From Firmicutes bacterium UBA7523 (GTDB lineage: Bacteria > Bacillota > Dethiobacteria > Dethiobacterales > Dethiobacteraceae): 5,107 nt of DNA. Under the pieces are notes generated by a model that worked only from the letters and a program-made list of their open reading frames with translations, had not been told where the DNA came from and searched no databases. Location of the stretch: NCBI GenBank assembly GCA_002479415.1, contig DLMZ01000031.1:66126-71232 (forward strand). Reading direction: 5' to 3'. Each line of letters opens with the position of its first letter. The stretch's first letter is position 1. The translations under genes were made by a program, and so were the position numbers. This document shows, one piece after another, positions 1 to 4,859 of this stretch.

Positions 1-53
1 AGGTTGCGGCAGCACAATTGGCACTGCAGCCGGAGAGGGAGGCAAATAATTGA
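1..53 (+). CDS. C-terminal end of upstream gene, probably ATPase alpha subunit (partial)
   Basis: The frame starting at base 3 is open and reads VAAAQLALQPEREANN before a TGA at 51-53. This is an Ala/Gln/Glu-rich tail that would suit a helical C-terminus. The stop overlaps the TTG start of the gamma gene by two bases (TTGA), the arrangement expected of translationally coupled operon partners. In both ordinary and N-type F-ATPase operons the gene before atpG is atpA (when delta is not between them), so alpha is the best guess, but 16 residues are too few to recognise. A second frame (from base 2) ends with TAA at 47-49, but its Gly/Cys-rich product looks less like a real protein end. Confidence 0.5.
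   Translation, partial: VAAAQLALQPEREANN
37..42 (+). promoter_or_regulatory. Ribosome binding site deciding the TTG start of atpG
   Basis: GGGAGG lies 7 bases before TTG at 50-52. No ATG or GTG suitable for the conserved gamma N-terminus is present, so this site fixes the non-ATG start. It lies inside the end of the upstream gene, which favours translational coupling. Confidence 0.7.
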
Positions 54-940
54 GCAGTTCGTTAGAAGCTTTACAAAAACAAATCAAGAGCGGACATGAT
101 TTATCTTCTATTGTAAGAACGATGAAAGCTTTAGCGGCTTCCAGTGTACTTCAGTATGAAAAAGCGGTGGAATCTTTGAATGACTATTATAGTACTGTTG
201 AAATGGGTCTTTCCGTAGTGCTTGCATCGAGGCAAGAGCAAATAACATTGCCTTCATCAGCTAATGACGGATCTGTCTTGCTTGTGATATTCGGCTCTGA
301 CCATGGGCTCGCCGGTCGCTTCAACGAGCAAATAGTTCATTTTGCTTTGGAGGAATATTGGTCGAATGGAGAGGATACAGGATTTCCGCAGAAAAGTATG
401 ATTGCTTGTGTAGGAGAACAGGCTTACAGTCGGGTGCGGAGCGGCGGCTACCAAGTTGAAGAGAATTTTCATGTGCCTGCTTCTATACACGCAATTACAG
501 CAGCGGTCCAGTCACTATTGGAAAGAATTGAGACGTGGCGAGAACAAGATGGAGTGCAGCGGGTGTTGCTGTTATATAATAGGCCGTTATCCGGCGCGTC
601 ATATGAATCCCATGCCGAAACACTTTTGCCTGTGGACTTGTCTTCTGTGCTGCAACGGCGCATGGAGTGGCAATCACGTTCCTTACCTACATATACTATG
701 CCTGCTCCTCAGTTGCTTTCCGCACTCCTGCGACAGTATTTTTTTGTTTCTCTTTATCGGGCCTTTGCATTTTCTTTAGCCGCTGAAAACGCCAGCCGTC
801 TTGCCGCGATGCAGGCTGCGGAAAAAAACATTAATGAGCGGCTGGATGAGCTGATATCACATTATCAGCAAGCGCGTCAAACGGCTATAACAGAGGAACT
901 CCTCGATATCATTTCCGGCTTTAAGGCACTCAGAAAATGA
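50..940 (+). CDS. atpG: F-type ATPase gamma subunit, N-ATPase-like
   Basis: This is the central rotor-shaft subunit of the F1 sector, which links ion flow through the membrane ring to ATP synthesis or hydrolysis on alpha3beta3. At 296 aa the length is normal for gamma. Three conserved blocks are visible. The N-terminal helix has IVRTMKALAASS at residues 21-32. The central Rossmann-like part has FGSDHGLAGRFNE at 81-93, matching the family SDRGLcGgfN motif. The C-terminal helix has NASRLAAMQAAEKN at 247-260 and ARQTAITEELLDIISGFKAL at 275-294. The family normally has a TqKITkAMkmVAaaK-type N-terminus; VRTMKALAASS and FGSD-GL-G-FN are, from memory, typical of the alternative N-ATPases, which pump Na+ or H+ and carry atpG as the last gene. 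A terminator directly downstream agrees with that. The TTG start overlaps the upstream stop. Gamma identity is secure; the N-ATPase subtype is likely but rests on motif memory. Confidence 0.93.
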   Translation: MSSSLEALQKQIKSGHDLSSIVRTMKALAASSVLQYEKAVESLNDYYSTVEMGLSVVLASRQEQITLPSSANDGSVLLVIFGSDHGLAGRFNEQIVHFALEEYWSNGEDTGFPQKSMIACVGEQAYSRVRSGGYQVEENFHVPASIHAITAAVQSLLERIETWREQDGVQRVLLLYNRPLSGASYESHAETLLPVDLSSVLQRRMEWQSRSLPTYTMPAPQLLSALLRQYFFVSLYRAFAFSLAAENASRLAAMQAAEKNINERLDELISHYQQARQTAITEELLDIISGFKALRK

Positions 941-957
941 GAAGGATAGTTGAGATT

Positions 958-1003
958 AACAGAGGGCAGCCTATTACTTTGGCAGCCCTCTGTTTTATTA
1001 TTA
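958..1003 (+). terminator. Rho-independent terminator after atpG
   Basis: A 14-nt left arm at 958-971 (AACAGAGGGCAGCC) pairs with 981-994 (GGCAGCCCTCTGTT) with a single A-A mismatch, around a 9-nt loop. It is followed at once by a T-rich tail (TTATTATT). It lies 18 bases after the atpG stop, so it ends the ATPase transcription unit and separates it from the deacetylase genes. Confidence 0.9.
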
Positions 1004-1008
1004 GTGAC

Positions 1009-1037
1009 GAATTTTTAAGCGGCTTACGGCATAATTA
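1009..1037 (+). promoter_or_regulatory. Possible sigma-E-type (mother-cell sporulation) promoter
   Basis: GAATTTT at 1009-1015 matches 6 of 7 positions of the Bacillus sigma-E -35 consensus KMATATT. After 14 bases comes CATAATTA at 1030-1037, which shares the CATA core of the -10 consensus CATACANT. It sits between the terminator and the first deacetylase gene, 27 bases before the ATG, a reasonable leader length. No good sigma-A promoter was seen here: GTGACG at 1004-1009 and CATAAT at 1030-1035 are 20 bases apart. In B. subtilis the related pdaB is a sigma-E gene, which makes this plausible but unproven. Confidence 0.3.
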
Positions 1038-1064
1038 TGAAGAAAGCAGAAACCCGGAGAAAGG

Positions 1065-1799
1065 ATGGTTGCTTTGTCCAGGGAAGCGCGAATGCGGGAG
1101 CGTCGAAAGCGTATATATATCTCTCTGATTGCAGCCCTTATTCTTTTAGCAGCGTTAGCTCACAGACAGGTATTGCAGGATGTGTTTTCCCCAACGGTAA
1201 AAGGAGCTTATTATTATGTTGTTACCGAAGAGAAAGCAGCAGCTCTAACCTTTGATGTAGTTTGGGAGCCGGGAGAAACAGGCAGAATTTTAGATGAGCT
1301 TGACCGCTACAATGTAAGGGCCACTTTTTTTGTAACTGGTACATGGGTACGTAAAAACCCGGATTTAGCAAGGGAGATATTAATACGCGGCCATGAAATT
1401 GCGCAGCATAGCTATTCTCACAAGCATCTGGTTGATTTAGACGATGAAAAACTTGCGGCGGAATTTGACTTGATGGAAGAAGCTTTGAGGGAAGAGTTAA
1501 ATATGGTGGTATCTCTTTTCCGCCCTCCATACGGAGAGCTTGACCAAAGAGTGTTTGATGAAGCAAGCAGGCGTGGCTATGTTACAGTGTTGTGGAGTAT
1601 TGATCCCCATGATTGGCTTAATCCCGGAGTAGACAAAATTGTGGGTCGTGTAGTGCAAAAGCTGCATAACGGAGCCATCATCATTTTACATACCAGTTCG
1701 TCTCAGTCGGCAGATGCGTTGCCTTTGATTATACAGAGCTTAAAAATGAATGGATATGAAATACTTACTGTAACGGAACTGCTGGAGCTTGAGGAATAG
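1065..1799 (+). CDS. Membrane-anchored polysaccharide deacetylase family protein (NodB/CE4, PdaB/YlxY-like)
   Basis: A basic N-terminus (RERRKR) and a hydrophobic helix at about residues 17-33 anchor a NodB domain (about 58-240) outside the membrane. CE4 enzymes remove acetyl groups from GlcNAc or MurNAc in peptidoglycan or chitin. The motifs are as follows. Motif 1 is LTFDVVW, where catalytic-base D64 is kept but the metal-binding second Asp of TFDD is V65. Motif 2 is HSYSH with both metal His (H115, H119). Motif 3 is RPPYG with R153. Motif 4 is DPHDW (180-184). Motif 5 is ILHT with H209. Loss of the second Asp is also seen in sporulation PdaB-type proteins (TFDISWG), so activity may persist or be altered. 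ATG 1065 has GGAG 5 bases upstream; TTG 1074 is an alternative start. The gene is 21 bases ahead of its degenerate paralogue and probably co-transcribed with it. Family assignment is firm; the substrate is not known. Confidence 0.87.
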   Translation: MVALSREARMRERRKRIYISLIAALILLAALAHRQVLQDVFSPTVKGAYYYVVTEEKAAALTFDVVWEPGETGRILDELDRYNVRATFFVTGTWVRKNPDLAREILIRGHEIAQHSYSHKHLVDLDDEKLAAEFDLMEEALREELNMVVSLFRPPYGELDQRVFDEASRRGYVTVLWSIDPHDWLNPGVDKIVGRVVQKLHNGAIIILHTSSSQSADALPLIIQSLKMNGYEILTVTELLELEE

Positions 1800-1807
1800 T
1801 TTAGGGC

Positions 1808-1812
1808 AGGAG
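1808..1812 (+). promoter_or_regulatory. Ribosome binding site selecting ATG 1821
   Basis: AGGAG ends 8 bases before ATG 1821. It overlaps the upstream in-frame GTG at 1812, so it cannot serve that codon. This supports the ATG start; AGGG at 1803-1806 could serve the GTG less well. Confidence 0.55.
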
Positions 1813-1820
1813 TGAAAGGT

Positions 1821-2834
1821 ATGCGCTTTCGTTGTTTCAGCGTGCTAAGCGGGAAAAAACTTATTGCTGTGTTTATTGTTGTTTTATTGGCCATGTTATT
1901 GAGCAGCTGTGGAAAATATGTGAGGCAAAGAGCGGGGCAAATTAATAAAGATGTTAATTTTCAGGGCAGCAACCTTGGAGGGCTGCAGCGGGAAGAAGCA
2001 AAGGTTATTATTTCCCGTATAGCCGCAGGCCTGAAAAAAGATCCTGTGAATGCTGCAAAAGACAGTGTTACAGGAGGAGTAATCCCAGATATTAATGGTT
2101 TAGAAGTAGATTTGGAGCAGACAATAGCTGCTGTACTAGCAGCAAAAAAAGGGGATATTGTTAGACCAGTATATTGTGAAACAAGCGCAGATATAACTTT
2201 AGCTGATTTTCCTGAACTTCCAATATATCAAGGGAACCCGGCTAAACAGCAAGTTGTTTTCCTCATAAATGTAGCTTGGGGAAATGAATATTTGCCGTCA
2301 ATGCTTGATACTCTTCAAGAAACAAATGTCGGCGCCACATTTTTCTTAGTAGGCCGCTGGGTACGTCAGAACCCTGAGCTTGCTCAGGCTATAGCCGAGG
2401 CTGGTTTTGAATTGGCAAACCATGGAGATTCCGACGGGGTAAGTATGGGTAAAGCGAGTCTAAATGAAGCTGTGGAACAGATAAGAAAATGCGCAGATAC
2501 CATTGAACGTACCTGCGGTGTGCGACCGGTATATTTCAGTCCCCATAGAGGAGAGTTGAGTGAAAATGTAATGAAGGCGGCAGCTTTAGAGAACAGCCGT
2601 GTCATTATGTGGACTGTTGATACTGTAGACTGGAAGCTGCCCGGGGCAGATGTGATGGCAGAAAAAATCATTAGTAATGCCACGGGAGGAAGCTTAATTC
2701 TAATGCATCCAACAGAGCAAACTAATGAATTTCTAAGGCATGTTATTCCTGCACTGAGACAAAAAGGCCTTGAACCTGTTGAACTCTCAACTCTGTTAAG
2801 CCCCCATTACTTAAAGGAAGTGAATGCTCGTTGA
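1821..2834 (+). CDS. ylxY: Lipoprotein with degenerate YlxY-type polysaccharide deacetylase domain
   Basis: The 337-aa product begins with a basic tip and a hydrophobic stretch ending in the lipobox LSSC, with C30 the predicted lipidated residue, so it is an exported lipoprotein. Residues about 47-127 resemble the PG_binding_4 module (GG-L-REEA, then NGLEVD-T). Residues about 145-330 are a NodB fold with YlxY signatures: INVAWGNE, ATFF, MWTVDTVDW, LILMHPTE. The CE4 active site is largely lost. Motif 1 TFDD has become INVA (N150, V151). The second His of motif 2 is D205 (HGDSD, H201 kept). Motif 3 RPPY has become SPHR, losing the catalytic Arg. DTVDW (267-271) and H296 remain. It is therefore probably a non-catalytic binding or scaffolding protein, although B. 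subtilis-type YlxY proteins are known to be atypical. Against the preceding gene, 17 of 31 residues are identical over the ATFF block. The stop overlaps the next gene's start. Confidence 0.82.
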   Translation: MRFRCFSVLSGKKLIAVFIVVLLAMLLSSCGKYVRQRAGQINKDVNFQGSNLGGLQREEAKVIISRIAAGLKKDPVNAAKDSVTGGVIPDINGLEVDLEQTIAAVLAAKKGDIVRPVYCETSADITLADFPELPIYQGNPAKQQVVFLINVAWGNEYLPSMLDTLQETNVGATFFLVGRWVRQNPELAQAIAEAGFELANHGDSDGVSMGKASLNEAVEQIRKCADTIERTCGVRPVYFSPHRGELSENVMKAAALENSRVIMWTVDTVDWKLPGADVMAEKIISNATGGSLILMHPTEQTNEFLRHVIPALRQKGLEPVELSTLLSPHYLKEVNAR

Positions 2835-3670
2835 GGATGAATACTTCCGGAGGGAAAAAAACTATTCTAAAAGCGGCAACTGTGATTTTGCTATTAACCG
2901 TTAGTACTGCTCTGTTTATTACATATAACGTCGGTATGCGTATTCAGCGACACTTTTATGGTGTAAAGGCAGGGGTGACTCTTGAAAATATACAGATGGA
3001 AAAGCTTTTGGAAAGGGAAGTTCGTTCAAAAGTAGAAAAAATGGCACACTTGATGGATCGCGCTCCATCAAATGCGCGCTATGACCGAAAAAGAGACATG
3101 ATCATTTTGGAATTGCCCGGGATGAAAGTCGATGTGAATGATACTGTAAATTCAGTTATGATCGCCGCTCAGGGAGAAAACGTCAGTGTATCTGTCATTC
3201 GTTTGGACCCTGAGATTACAGCGGATATTTTTCGCTCTATACAAACAAGGATATCTTCATTTAGTACCAGCGGCGGAGGGAGCGCAGGCAGGAGTGATAA
3301 TCTTTATGTCTCAGCTAAATATATGAACGGTTATATTCTAGCCCCGGGAGATGTTTTTTCTTTTAATCAGGCAACGGGTCCACGGACGCTTGAGCGCGGG
3401 TACAGCATGGCACCTGTTGTGGGAGGAGTAGGAATTGGCGGAGGCGTTTGCCAAGTTGCTACTACCCTTTACAATGCTGCCCGTCTTGCCGGGCTGGAAA
3501 TTGTGGAAAGGCACCCACACAGTATTCAGGTAGGGTATGTGCCTCCCGGCAGGGATGCTACGGTAACAGATTATATTGACATGAAATTCCGTAATTCCAC
3601 CGATAAATTTATTCAAATACGTTCCGGTGCCGGCGGCGGACATGTATGGGTGCAGCTTTGGAGCCAATGA
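2831..3670 (+). CDS. Membrane-anchored VanW family protein
   Basis: A single N-terminal transmembrane helix (about residues 12-31) leads to an extracytoplasmic part. Residues about 46-130 look like a PG_binding_4-type module (GMKVDVNDTV at 97-106). A Gly/Ser linker follows (147-154), then a full VanW domain. VanW signatures visible are LAPGDVFSFN (170-179), GPRTLERGYS (183-192), GIGGGVCQVATTLYNAA (201-217, with C207), GLEIVERHPHS (221-231) and GRDATVTDYIDMKFRN (240-255). VanW proteins occur in some vancomycin-resistance clusters and widely in Firmicutes; their biochemical role is unsettled, and nothing here suggests a resistance cluster. The TTG start at 2831 overlaps the previous stop (TTGA) and has AAAGGAAG at 2813-2820. 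ATG 2837, two codons later, has no properly spaced site. The neighbours suggest a role in cell-wall or spore-envelope work. Confidence 0.9.
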   Translation: MRMNTSGGKKTILKAATVILLLTVSTALFITYNVGMRIQRHFYGVKAGVTLENIQMEKLLEREVRSKVEKMAHLMDRAPSNARYDRKRDMIILELPGMKVDVNDTVNSVMIAAQGENVSVSVIRLDPEITADIFRSIQTRISSFSTSGGGSAGRSDNLYVSAKYMNGYILAPGDVFSFNQATGPRTLERGYSMAPVVGGVGIGGGVCQVATTLYNAARLAGLEIVERHPHSIQVGYVPPGRDATVTDYIDMKFRNSTDKFIQIRSGAGGGHVWVQLWSQ

Positions 3671-3673
3671 GTC

Positions 3674-3702
3674 TTGACAAGATAATGATGAGCAGTTAAT
3701 CT
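3674..3702 (+). promoter_or_regulatory. Candidate sigma-A promoter for the dut unit
   Basis: A perfect TTGACA at 3674-3679 is followed after 17 bases by TAATCT at 3697-3702. That -10 matches the first two and last positions of TATAAT but only 3 of 6 overall. It lies in the 65-base gap between the VanW gene and dut, the widest gap between the first deacetylase and ymxH. No terminator hairpin is visible in this gap, so read-through from the envelope genes is also possible. Confidence 0.45.
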
Positions 3703-3721
3703 GGGGAAGAAAACGCATAAA

Positions 3722-3727
3722 AAGGAG
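3722..3727 (+). promoter_or_regulatory. Ribosome binding site selecting ATG 3736 of dut
   Basis: AAGGAG ends 8 bases before ATG 3736. It overlaps an in-frame GTG at 3727, which is therefore an unlikely start. Confidence 0.7.
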
Positions 3728-3735
3728 TGCAGATA

Positions 3736-4185
3736 ATGGAGAATACACAATTATCTATCCGCAAACTTCCCCATGCGGAAGGGTTAGAATTGCCGCGTTA
3801 TATGACTGAAGATGCGGCGGGCATGGATGTCCTTGCTGCTGTTACAGAGTCGGTCAACATTTTACCAGGAGCCAGAGCACTTATTCCTACGGGATTGCAG
3901 CTTGCAGTTGCTCGAGGTTTTGAGGTTCAGGTTCGTCCACGGAGCGGTTTGGCATTAAAGTACGGTATTACTGTTTTGAATAGTCCAGGCACAATTGATG
4001 CTGACTACCGCGGAGAAGTATGTGTGATTCTGGTTAATTTAGGCAGTGAGCCATTCGTAGTATCACGGGGCGAACGTGTCGCTCAATTTGTCGTTGCTCC
4101 AGTTATTCGTGCCGTCCCTATTCAATGTGATGTTTTGCCTGAAACAGATCGTGGGGAGGGTGGGTTTGGACACACCGGTTTATAA
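3736..4185 (+). CDS. dut: Deoxyuridine 5'-triphosphate nucleotidohydrolase (dUTPase)
   Basis: It hydrolyses dUTP to dUMP and pyrophosphate in the cytoplasm. This keeps uracil out of DNA and feeds thymidylate synthesis. At 149 aa it has the usual length of the homotrimeric family, and all five motifs are present in order. Motif 1 is AAGMD (27-31), motif 2 RPRSGLA (67-73) and motif 3 GTIDADYRGE (85-94). Asp88 in motif 3 is the expected water-activating residue. Motif 4 is RGERVAQ (111-117) and motif 5 RGEGGFGHTG (139-148). Motif 5 has His where many family members have Ser (GFGSTG). The ATG is chosen because the ribosome binding site is 8 bases upstream. The next gene starts 11 bases after the stop, so the two are likely co-transcribed. 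Dut next to ymxH and deacetylase genes is a familiar Firmicute arrangement. Confidence 0.95.
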   Translation: MENTQLSIRKLPHAEGLELPRYMTEDAAGMDVLAAVTESVNILPGARALIPTGLQLAVARGFEVQVRPRSGLALKYGITVLNSPGTIDADYRGEVCVILVNLGSEPFVVSRGERVAQFVVAPVIRAVPIQCDVLPETDRGEGGFGHTGL

Positions 4186-4196
4186 GGGGGCTGAAG

Positions 4197-4526
4197 ATGA
4201 AAAGCCATCTAATTGTTCTGCTGTTATTAGCCGTTATTTTATCTTTAGTGCAGCGTGTTTTTGAAAAAAAAAGATCAGAAAAGCATGAATTGCCCGAGCA
4301 CGTAAAAAAGTCGCCTGTTTCCGAGGCCCTGCAGGAATTGATTGCCACTGCCGGAGGAATCTATCTTTCTTTAGTGTTGCTTGTTTCATTTCTGCAAATT
4401 GACTTGGCGGAAGAATGGTTTGTTTTCGATGTTGGCATGGATCCCCCCGCATTTATTTCTTTGTTAATTAGTATTGTCCAGCCATTTTTTGTAAAGCTGG
4501 CACGCTTAGTTAAAGGTGGTGTGTGA
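4197..4526 (+). CDS. Small membrane protein of unknown function
   Basis: I do not recognise a family for this 109-aa protein. Residues 4-19 form a hydrophobic helix, followed by a strongly charged stretch (FEKKRSEKHELPEHVKK, 22-38) that would face the cytoplasm. A second hydrophobic helix is at about 52-68 (AGGIYLSLVLLVSFLQI). A third hydrophobic or amphipathic segment lies at about 84-105, ending in basic residues. It may span the membrane two or three times. The ATG has AAGGGGG at 4184-4190, 6 bases upstream, and the gene lies 11 bases after dut and one base before the chosen start of the ymxH-like gene. That makes it a genuine member of a dut - membrane protein - ymxH unit. A role linked to sporulation or envelope is only inferred from the neighbours. 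Confidence 0.75.
   Translation: MKSHLIVLLLLAVILSLVQRVFEKKRSEKHELPEHVKKSPVSEALQELIATAGGIYLSLVLLVSFLQIDLAEEWFVFDVGMDPPAFISLLISIVQPFFVKLARLVKGGV
4512..4519 (+). promoter_or_regulatory. Ribosome binding site selecting TTG 4528
   Basis: AAAGGTGG ends 8 bases before TTG 4528. It covers the in-frame GTG codons at 4516 and 4519, which therefore cannot use it. It lies within the last codons of the preceding membrane-protein gene. Confidence 0.65.
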
Positions 4527-4527
4527 C

Positions 4528-4800
4528 TTGGAGTTATCCAGACTGTCACGCAAGGAAATTATAAATTTGCACGACGGAGCGCGACTAGGTTATGTCGGAG
4601 ATTCGGATTTAGTTATCGATGGTGACAGCGGGAGCATTCAGTCAATAATCATAATGCCAAAAGGTCTAGGGCTGCAATTTGGCAGACCGGCCAGGGAATT
4701 AATTATTCCCTGGCAGTCGGTAAAAAAAATCGGCGACGAGGTTCTAATCGTGGATATAGCGCATGATAGACATGTCAGAAAATACGGCTGTAATGAATAA
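4528..4800 (+). CDS. ymxH: YlmC/YmxH family sporulation protein (PRC-barrel)
   Basis: The 90-aa product matches the YlmC/YmxH pattern. It has an N-terminal ELSRLSRKEIINLHDGARLG (residues 2-21), then GDSDLVID, a central SIQSIIIMPKG and ELIIPWQSVKKIGDEVLIVD toward the end. This is a compact all-beta PRC-barrel domain of about 80 residues. Members are widespread in endospore formers and classed as sporulation proteins, but their biochemical function is not established. The TTG start gives an N-terminus that begins where family members normally do (MRLSEL-type), and it is 8 bases after AAAGGTGG; starting at GTG 4516 would add four unusual residues. The stop of the preceding gene ends one base before the start, so translation is probably coupled. 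A 10-bp perfect inverted repeat lies within the gene (4690-4714). Confidence 0.88.
   Translation: MELSRLSRKEIINLHDGARLGYVGDSDLVIDGDSGSIQSIIIMPKGLGLQFGRPARELIIPWQSVKKIGDEVLIVDIAHDRHVRKYGCNE
4690..4714. repeat. Perfect 10-bp inverted repeat inside ymxH
   Basis: GCCAGGGAAT (4690-4699) and ATTCCCTGGC (4705-4714) are exact reverse complements around the loop TAATT. GAC/GTC outside could extend the stem past a small internal loop. No T-run follows on either strand, so it is not a typical terminator. It encodes the conserved ELIIPW region, so it may be a coincidence of codons. Confidence 0.6.
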
Positions 4801-4814
4801 TCTTACTTCTTTTG

Positions 4815-4843
4815 TTGATACTATGAAATGAAATTGGTATTAA
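4815..4843 (+). promoter_or_regulatory. Possible promoter before the stress-protein gene
   Basis: TTGATA (4815-4820) and TATTAA (4838-4843) are 17 bases apart and match the sigma-A boxes at 5/6 and 4/6. The overlapping GTTGAT (4814-4819), 15 bases, TGGTAT (4835-4840) loosely resembles the Bacillus sigma-B pattern GTTTAA-GGGTAT. Transcription from the sigma-A-like boxes would begin near 4850, inside the ribosome binding site, which argues against that reading. Confidence 0.3.
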
Positions 4844-4859
4844 ACAAAGGAGGATTTAG

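Noticed and set aside
456..779. 107-codon + strand frame inside atpG
   Set aside because: It is out of frame within a well-conserved gamma gene, and its product is Cys/Leu-rich with no recognisable motif.
937..1128. 63-codon + strand frame starting in the ATGA at the end of atpG
   Set aside because: It runs straight through the strong terminator hairpin, has no ribosome binding site of its own and overlaps the start of the deacetylase gene.
1222..1566. 114-codon minus-strand frame opposite the first deacetylase
   Set aside because: It is antisense to conserved NodB motifs and shows no plausible protein character.
2831..3670. VanW protein as part of a glycopeptide-resistance cluster
   Set aside because: No vanHAX, vanRS or vanY-like gene is near. 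VanW domains are widespread in Firmicutes without resistance.
3671..3735. Terminator between the VanW gene and dut
   Set aside because: No stable inverted repeat or T-run is visible in these 65 bases.
3338..3748. 136-codon minus-strand frame across the VanW gene and the dut start
   Set aside because: It is antisense to the most conserved part of the VanW domain and crosses the dut ribosome binding site; its sequence has no family features.
4076..4264. 62-codon + strand frame over the dut end and the membrane-protein start
   Set aside because: It overlaps two better-supported genes in another frame and has no good start context.
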